This document shows, in pieces, positions 59,868 to 64,000 of a stretch of 64,000 bases of DNA. The translations under genes were made by a program, and so were the position numbers. The notes under the pieces were generated by a model. That model worked only from the letters and a program-made list of their open reading frames with translations. It had not been told where the DNA came from and made no database searches. Origin of the DNA: an uncultured Eubacteriales bacterium. GTDB taxonomy: Bacteria > Bacillota > Clostridia > Oscillospirales > Acutalibacteraceae. The stretch lies in assembly GCA_934476085.1 (NCBI GenBank), contig CAKSNE010000001.1:124001-188000 (forward strand), read 5' to 3'. Within the stretch, counting starts at the first letter, position 1; each line of letters starts with the position of its first letter.

Positions 59868-60735
59868 TATTTGTCCCAGAAAGTGCAACGTTGATAGAAG
59901 TGTAAATAAAGGCATTTGTTCTGTCGGCGAAGAGCTTTTAGTTTCCCGTGCTGCTCTTCATTTTTATGAAGAACCTTGTATTTCGGGAGAGAGCGGTTCG
60001 GGTACTGTGTTTTTCAGCGGTTGCAATTTAAAATGTGTTTATTGTCAAAATAAAGATATTTCAAGGGGATATGGCAAAAAGATTACTGTAAATCGTCTTT
60101 CTGAAATTTTTTTAGAACTTCAAGAAAAAGGTGCTAACAATATCAATCTTGTAACCCCTGACCATTATGCTATAAAAATTAAAGAAGCTATTAATTTATC
60201 AAGAAAAAAAGGGCTTAAACTCCCGATTGTTTATAATACAAGCGGTTATTGTGATTTAAAAATGCTTGAAAAATTAAAAGATGAAATTGATATATTTTTA
60301 ACTGATTTTAAATATATTTCTTCTGAGTTGTCAAAAAAATATTCATCAGCAAGTGACTATCCGATTGTTGCCAAAGCTGCTTTAAAACAAATGTTTAATC
60401 AGGTAGGCAAACCGCAATTTGATGAAAACGGTATGATGAAAAAAGGTGTTATTGTTCGTCATCTGGTTTTACCGGGTTATATAGATAACTCTAAGAAAGT
60501 TATAAAATATGTTTATGAAAATTATAAAGATAATGTAATTTTAAGTATTATGAATCAGTTTACACCGATGAATTTAGAAAAGTATCCTGAAATCAATCGC
60601 AAAGTGACTGACGAAGAATATAATGAAATCATTGATTATGCAGTTGATTTAGGGGTAGAAAATGCTTTCGTTCAAGAAGGCGACACCGCTGATGAATCTT
60701 TTATTCCTGATTTTTCAAAATTCTATGGAGTTTGA
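59857..60735 (+). CDS. PflA-like radical SAM protein
   Basis: 292 residues from ATG 59857 (MFCNICPRKCNVDRSVNKGI); a TTG at 59842 adds five residues but sits too close to the AAGGGCGAG site. Extra N-terminal Cys cluster (CNICPRKC), then the radical SAM motif FFSGCNLKCVYCQNKDIS (CxxxCxxC) and GVIVRHLVLPGYIDNS typical of pyruvate formate-lyase activating-enzyme-like proteins. Substrate unknown; similar proteins are often labelled 'radical SAM, 4Fe-4S single cluster domain'. It overlaps the antiporter gene by 11 bases. Confidence 0.85.
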   Translation: MFCNICPRKCNVDRSVNKGICSVGEELLVSRAALHFYEEPCISGESGSGTVFFSGCNLKCVYCQNKDISRGYGKKITVNRLSEIFLELQEKGANNINLVTPDHYAIKIKEAINLSRKKGLKLPIVYNTSGYCDLKMLEKLKDEIDIFLTDFKYISSELSKKYSSASDYPIVAKAALKQMFNQVGKPQFDENGMMKKGVIVRHLVLPGYIDNSKKVIKYVYENYKDNVILSIMNQFTPMNLEKYPEINRKVTDEEYNEIIDYAVDLGVENAFVQEGDTADESFIPDFSKFYGV

Positions 60736-60737
60736 TA

Positions 60738-60766
60738 TTGACGAAATAAGGTAAATAAAGTATAAT
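60738..60766 (+). promoter_or_regulatory. Promoter of FAD oxidoreductase gene
   Basis: TTGACG (60738-60743), 17-base spacer, TATAAT (60761-60766). Confidence 0.8.
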
Positions 60767-60804
60767 AAGTTTTATAGAGAAAATATGAAAAAGGAGCGAG
60801 AAAA

Positions 60805-62364
60805 CTGAAGAACGTAATTATTATTGGTGCAGGTCCTGCCGGCCTCACCGCAGGATATGAGCTTTTGAAAGAAAATAGCGATTATAACATAGTAATTCTT
60901 GAAGAAACCGAAGAAATCGGCGGTATTTCTAAAACTGTTTATTATAATGGTAATAGAATGGATATCGGAGGACATAGATTTTTCTCAAAAGATGAAAGAG
61001 TAATGAAGTTTTGGGAAGAAATTATGCCTATTCAAGGTGCCCCTGCTTATGATGATTTAAAATTAAAGCGTGAAAAAGAGTATGCGGAAAACGGTCCTGA
61101 TCCGGAAGAAGTCGACCGTGTAATGCTTATTCGTGATAGAATTTCAAGAATTTATTATAAGAAAACTTTCTTTGATTATCCTGTATCGCTTAGTTGGAAT
61201 ACAATCAAAGGTATGGGCTTTGTAACAACAATGAAAGCAGGTTTTTCTTATCTTAAATCAGTCTTTCATAAATTGCCTGAAACTTCGCTTGAAAACTTTT
61301 ACATAAACCGTTTCGGTAAGGTTCTTTATTCAATGTTTTTTGAAGGTTATACTGAAAAACTTTGGGGCAGACATCCTAGTGAGATTTCTGCTGATTGGGG
61401 TTCACAGCGTGTTAAAGGCTTATCAATTACAGGTGTAATTAAAAACGCCTTTATGAAACTATTTTCAGCACAAACTAAAGAAGTAGAAACTTCTCTTATT
61501 GAAAGATTTTATTATCCAAAATTCGGACCGGGTCAGTTATGGGAAACTGTTGCTAACCGTTTTACCGAAATGGGCGGTAAGATTTTAAAAAATTGTAAGG
61601 TTGAAAAAATACTTGTTGACGAAGATAGTAATCAGGTGAAATCAGTTGTCTTTAATAAAAATGGCAGAACAATGAAAATCGATGCCGATATTTTCATTTC
61701 TTCAATGCCTGTTAAAGATTTGATTGACGGTATTTCTTCTGATAATATTCCGCCTGAAGTCAGAAATGCGGCTAAAACATTGCCTTATCGTGATTTTGTT
61801 ACAGTAGGTTTGCTTGTAAATAAACTTAATTTAACTAATAAAACCGATTATAAAACATTATCAAATATTGTTCCTGACTGTTGGATTTATGTTCAAGATA
61901 CCGGCGTAAAGCTTGGCAGAATTCAGATTTTTAATAACTGGTCACCTTATATGGTTTCACATCCGGATAATACCGTATGGCTTGGTCTTGAGTACTTCTG
62001 TGAAGAAGGCGATGACTTTTGGAATATGGAAGATGGCGAATGTATTAATTTTGCGGTTGATGAACTTATTAAAATGGGCGTAATCAGTCGCAATGAAGTA
62101 ATTGATGCACATCGTGAAAGAGTTAAAAAAGCCTATCCTGCTTATTTTGACGGTTATCAATATATGGAATATATAGTTGATTATCTTAATAAATTTGATA
62201 ATCTTTACTGTGTCGGAAGAAACGGTCAACATAGATATAATAATATGGATCACTCTATGGCAACTGCTTTTGAAACAGTAAAAGATATTATAAGCGGTAC
62301 TCATGATAAAACTAACATCTGGAATGTTAACACAGAAAAAGAATACCACGAAGAAAAGAAATAA
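60805..62364 (+). CDS. FAD-dependent amine oxidase/oxidoreductase, CTG start
   Basis: 519 residues. The Rossmann FAD motif KNVIIIGAGPAGLTAGYELL lies at the very N-terminus, upstream of the first ATG/GTG/TTG (TTG 60865, inside ELLKE). The reading frame upstream has only CTG at 60805, eight bases after a perfect AAGGAG (60791-60796), so CTG is almost certainly the start. Further motifs: GGHRFFSKDERVMKFWEEI, EGYTEKLWGRHPSEIS and the C-terminal NLYCVGRNGQHRYNNMDHSM. The pattern is that of protoporphyrinogen-oxidase/UDP-galactopyranose-mutase-like flavoproteins, possibly sugar-nucleotide related. Function not certain. Confidence 0.88.
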   Translation: MKNVIIIGAGPAGLTAGYELLKENSDYNIVILEETEEIGGISKTVYYNGNRMDIGGHRFFSKDERVMKFWEEIMPIQGAPAYDDLKLKREKEYAENGPDPEEVDRVMLIRDRISRIYYKKTFFDYPVSLSWNTIKGMGFVTTMKAGFSYLKSVFHKLPETSLENFYINRFGKVLYSMFFEGYTEKLWGRHPSEISADWGSQRVKGLSITGVIKNAFMKLFSAQTKEVETSLIERFYYPKFGPGQLWETVANRFTEMGGKILKNCKVEKILVDEDSNQVKSVVFNKNGRTMKIDADIFISSMPVKDLIDGISSDNIPPEVRNAAKTLPYRDFVTVGLLVNKLNLTNKTDYKTLSNIVPDCWIYVQDTGVKLGRIQIFNNWSPYMVSHPDNTVWLGLEYFCEEGDDFWNMEDGECINFAVDELIKMGVISRNEVIDAHRERVKKAYPAYFDGYQYMEYIVDYLNKFDNLYCVGRNGQHRYNNMDHSMATAFETVKDIISGTHDKTNIWNVNTEKEYHEEKK

Positions 62365-62365
62365 T

Positions 62366-62430
62366 AAAAAGCTCCTATGATTATGAACTGTTCTAATCGT
62401 GCAGTTCAAAACCATAGGAGCTTTAGTTTT
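62366..62430. terminator. Bidirectional terminator between oxidoreductase and rubrerythrin
   Basis: AAAGCTCCTATG (62368-62379) and CATAGGAGCTTT (62413-62424) form a 12-bp stem with a further inner GAACTG...CAGTTC stem (62386-62391 and 62402-62407). Flanked by A-run left and TTAGTTTTCTT right. Confidence 0.85.
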
Positions 62431-62436
62431 CTTAGA

Positions 62437-62976
62437 TTAATAATTTTCAGCTTTAACTTGAAAATATGACTGTGGATGATTGCAAGCAGGACATACTTCA
62501 GGTGCCTTTTTGCCAATTACAATATGGCCGCAGTTTGAACATTGCCAAATAACATCGCCGTCTTTAGAAAAAACGAGACCTTTTTCAACGTTTTCGAGCA
62601 ATTTTAAATAACGATCTTCGTGTTCTTTTTCGATTTTGCCGATTAAATCAAATTTTTCTGCTATTTCATCAAAGCCTTCTTCTCTTGCTTCTTTAGCCAT
62701 TCTTGCATACATATCGGTCCATTCAAAATTTTCTCCGTTTGCAGCATCTTTTAAATTTGCTTTAGTATCAGGAATAGCACCGCCGTTTAAATATTTAAAC
62801 CAAATCTTTGCATGCTCTTTTTCATTAGCAGCAGTTTCTTCAAAAATGTTTGCTATTTGAACATAGCCGTCTTTTTTTGCTTTTGAAGCATAATAAGTAT
62901 ATTTATTTCTTGCCTGGCTTTCTCCGGCAAAAGCCTCCATTAAATTTTTCTCAGTTTTTGATCCTTTTAAATCCAT
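62437..62976 (-). CDS. rbr: Rubrerythrin
   Basis: 179 residues. N-terminal diiron four-helix domain: AFAGESQARNKYTYYASKAK, ETAANEKEHAKIW, MAKEAREEGFDEIAEKFD, KIEKEHEDRYLKL (the Glu/ExxH ligands). C-terminal rubredoxin-like site WQCSNCGHIVIG...CPACNHPQSYF (CxxC...CxxC). Reduces hydrogen peroxide in anaerobes. ATG with GGAGG upstream; promoter at 63016-63044. Monocistronic. Confidence 0.96.
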   Translation of the reverse strand: MDLKGSKTEKNLMEAFAGESQARNKYTYYASKAKKDGYVQIANIFEETAANEKEHAKIWFKYLNGGAIPDTKANLKDAANGENFEWTDMYARMAKEAREEGFDEIAEKFDLIGKIEKEHEDRYLKLLENVEKGLVFSKDGDVIWQCSNCGHIVIGKKAPEVCPACNHPQSYFQVKAENY

Positions 62977-63015
62977 AGTAAAACCTCCATTTATAATATA
63001 AATATTATTATCTTT

Positions 63016-63044
63016 ATTTTAGCAAAATATACATAAAAAATCAA
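63016..63044 (-). promoter_or_regulatory. Promoter of rubrerythrin gene
   Basis: On the - strand: TTGATT (63044-63039), 17-base spacer, TAAAAT (63021-63016). Confidence 0.65.
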
Positions 63045-63137
63045 GCTGGTTTTTTATTTTTTAATGCAAATTTACTATAAAACATTTTATAAAATAAACA
63101 ATATAAAAAAAGTAGGTTTAATGTTACTCACAAAATA

Positions 63138-63166
63138 TTGACAAATTAATTTTTAAGTGATAAAAT
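63138..63166 (+). promoter_or_regulatory. Promoter of ilvE
   Basis: TTGACA (63138-63143), 17-base spacer, TAAAAT (63161-63166), leader of about 40 bases with AAAAAGGAG; no T-box or attenuator seen. Confidence 0.8.
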
Positions 63167-63209
63167 TATCTTTAAAATAAAGGTTTTAAGCAAAAAAGGA
63201 GTCTTAAAA

Positions 63210-64000
63210 ATGCTTGATATTAGATTTGAAAAAACAACTACACCGAAAGAAAAACCAAAAAAAGGTGATAAACTCGGATTTGGTCATATTTTTACTGACC
63301 ATATGTTTGTTATGAATTATCAAAAAGGCAAGGGTTGGTTTGATCCTAGAATTGTTCCTTTTGAAAATCTTTCTTTATCTCCGGCAGCTATGGTTTTCCA
63401 CTATGGTCAAGAAATGTTTGAAGGTATGAAAGCTTATCATGGCGTCGATGGCAAAACCTATCTTTTCCGTCCTGATATGAATGCTAAAAGAGCTAATTCT
63501 TCAAATGACAGACTTGTTATTCCTGAAATTCCGGAAGAAGATTTTGTTCAGGCTGTAACTGAACTTGTAAAAGTAGAAAAAGATTGGGTACCTACTGATG
63601 AAGGTACTTCACTTTACATTCGTCCGTTTATTATTGCTACAGATGATTTCTTAGGCGTTGCTCCTAGTGAAACATATTTATTTATGATTATTTTATCACC
63701 AAGCGGTGCTTATTATGAAAACGGTCTTGAACCTGTTGGTATTTGGATTGAAGACGAATATGTAAGAGCTGTTAAAGGCGGTATGGGTTATATCAAAACA
63801 GGCGGTAACTACGCTGCCAGTTTGATTGCTCAGGACAAAGCACACGATGAAGGCTACTCACAGGTTTTGTGGCTTGACGGTGTTGAAAGAAAATATATTG
63901 AAGAAGTTGGCGCTATGAACATCTTCTTTAAAATAGATGGTAAAATTGTAACACCTATGCTTACAGGCAGTATTTTACCGGGTGTTACTCGTAATTCTAC
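63210..64000 (+). CDS. ilvE: Branched-chain amino acid aminotransferase (5' part)
   Basis: 263 residues are visible before the right edge; the family is about 340-360 residues long, so about 90 are missing. Starts MLDIRFEKTTTPKEKPKKGD; MVFHYGQEMFEGMKAYHGVD, YIRPFIIATDDFLGVAPS, GGMGYIKTGGNYAASLIAQ (PLP lysine in the IKTGGNYA segment) and NIFFKIDGKIVTPMLTGSIL are typical of the class IV BCAT2 subfamily. Interconverts Leu, Ile, Val and their 2-oxoacids. Confidence 0.95.
   Translation, partial: MLDIRFEKTTTPKEKPKKGDKLGFGHIFTDHMFVMNYQKGKGWFDPRIVPFENLSLSPAAMVFHYGQEMFEGMKAYHGVDGKTYLFRPDMNAKRANSSNDRLVIPEIPEEDFVQAVTELVKVEKDWVPTDEGTSLYIRPFIIATDDFLGVAPSETYLFMIILSPSGAYYENGLEPVGIWIEDEYVRAVKGGMGYIKTGGNYAASLIAQDKAHDEGYSQVLWLDGVERKYIEEVGAMNIFFKIDGKIVTPMLTGSILPGVTRNS

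Noticed and set aside
60785..60808. ATG at 60785 as start of the oxidoreductase
   Set aside because: It is in another frame and meets a stop after seven codons; it would need a frameshift.

Overview
The window is low-GC, AT-rich DNA from a spore-forming Firmicute, most likely a Clostridia / gut Oscillospirales-type organism. The evidence is strong AGGAGG-type ribosome sites, RemA, a PASTA kinase with its PP2C partner, a 28-codon SpoVM gene, rubrerythrin, the TIGR03960/DUF2344 pair and a glycine riboswitch. Species cannot be fixed from the sequence alone.

Layout. (1) About 1-18,990 is the late half of a siphovirus-type prophage, all on the + strand: terminase (with a small-terminase-like N-terminus), portal, minor head protein fused to a metallopeptidase-like domain, scaffold, major capsid, head-tail connectors, tail tube, Gp15-type tail chaperone pair, a PH/SHOCT-like moron with its own promoter and terminator, tape measure with exact 120-bp repeats, baseplate/fibre genes and a lysis cassette (XhlA-like, holin, M15 endolysin). 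Integrase and early genes lie outside the window to the left. Paired hairpins mark the module borders. (2) 19,050-21,170 is a self-contained cassette with its own promoter, three genes (GHKL-type ATPase, DUF4325 STAS-like protein, single-TM protein) and a terminator. It sits directly after the lysis genes and is the best candidate for an undescribed system, perhaps prophage-borne defence or signalling. (3) 21,290-25,931 holds an SGNH-type lipoprotein, a zinc-ribbon membrane protein and a TrpXYZ-type ABC importer. (4) 26,055-30,505 is a more GC-rich, probably acquired two-gene operon: a TetR regulator translationally coupled to a 1283-residue wall/membrane-anchored surface protein. A block of modular GC-rich repeats follows (30,650-31,240).

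(5) 31,440-35,907 is an amino-acid transport region: AzlCD, a glycine-riboswitch-controlled AGCS symporter and a PutP-like Na+ symporter. (6) 36,048-51,911 is a long housekeeping run that repeats the Bacillus order yicC-remA-gmk-rpoZ-priA-def-fmt-rsmB-rlmN-prpC-prkC-rsgA-thiN-spoVM, lacking coaBC and rpe and with a YugP protease inserted. The TIGR03960 radical-SAM/DUF2344 pair precedes it. (7) 51,959-64,000 is ordinary chromosome: EamA transporter, DUF4430 lipoprotein, SGNH esterase, Tex, DUF6472, CCA-adding enzyme, CPA2 antiporter, a PflA-like radical SAM enzyme, an FAD oxidoreductase that appears to start at CTG, rubrerythrin and the 5' part of ilvE.

How genes work together: regions 1-2 package, build and release a phage and carry accessory genes; region 6 couples nucleotide supply, replication restart, protein N-terminus processing, ribosome maturation and Ser/Thr phospho-signalling in one syntenic block. 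All function calls come from reading motifs and from memory of families; no database search was run.
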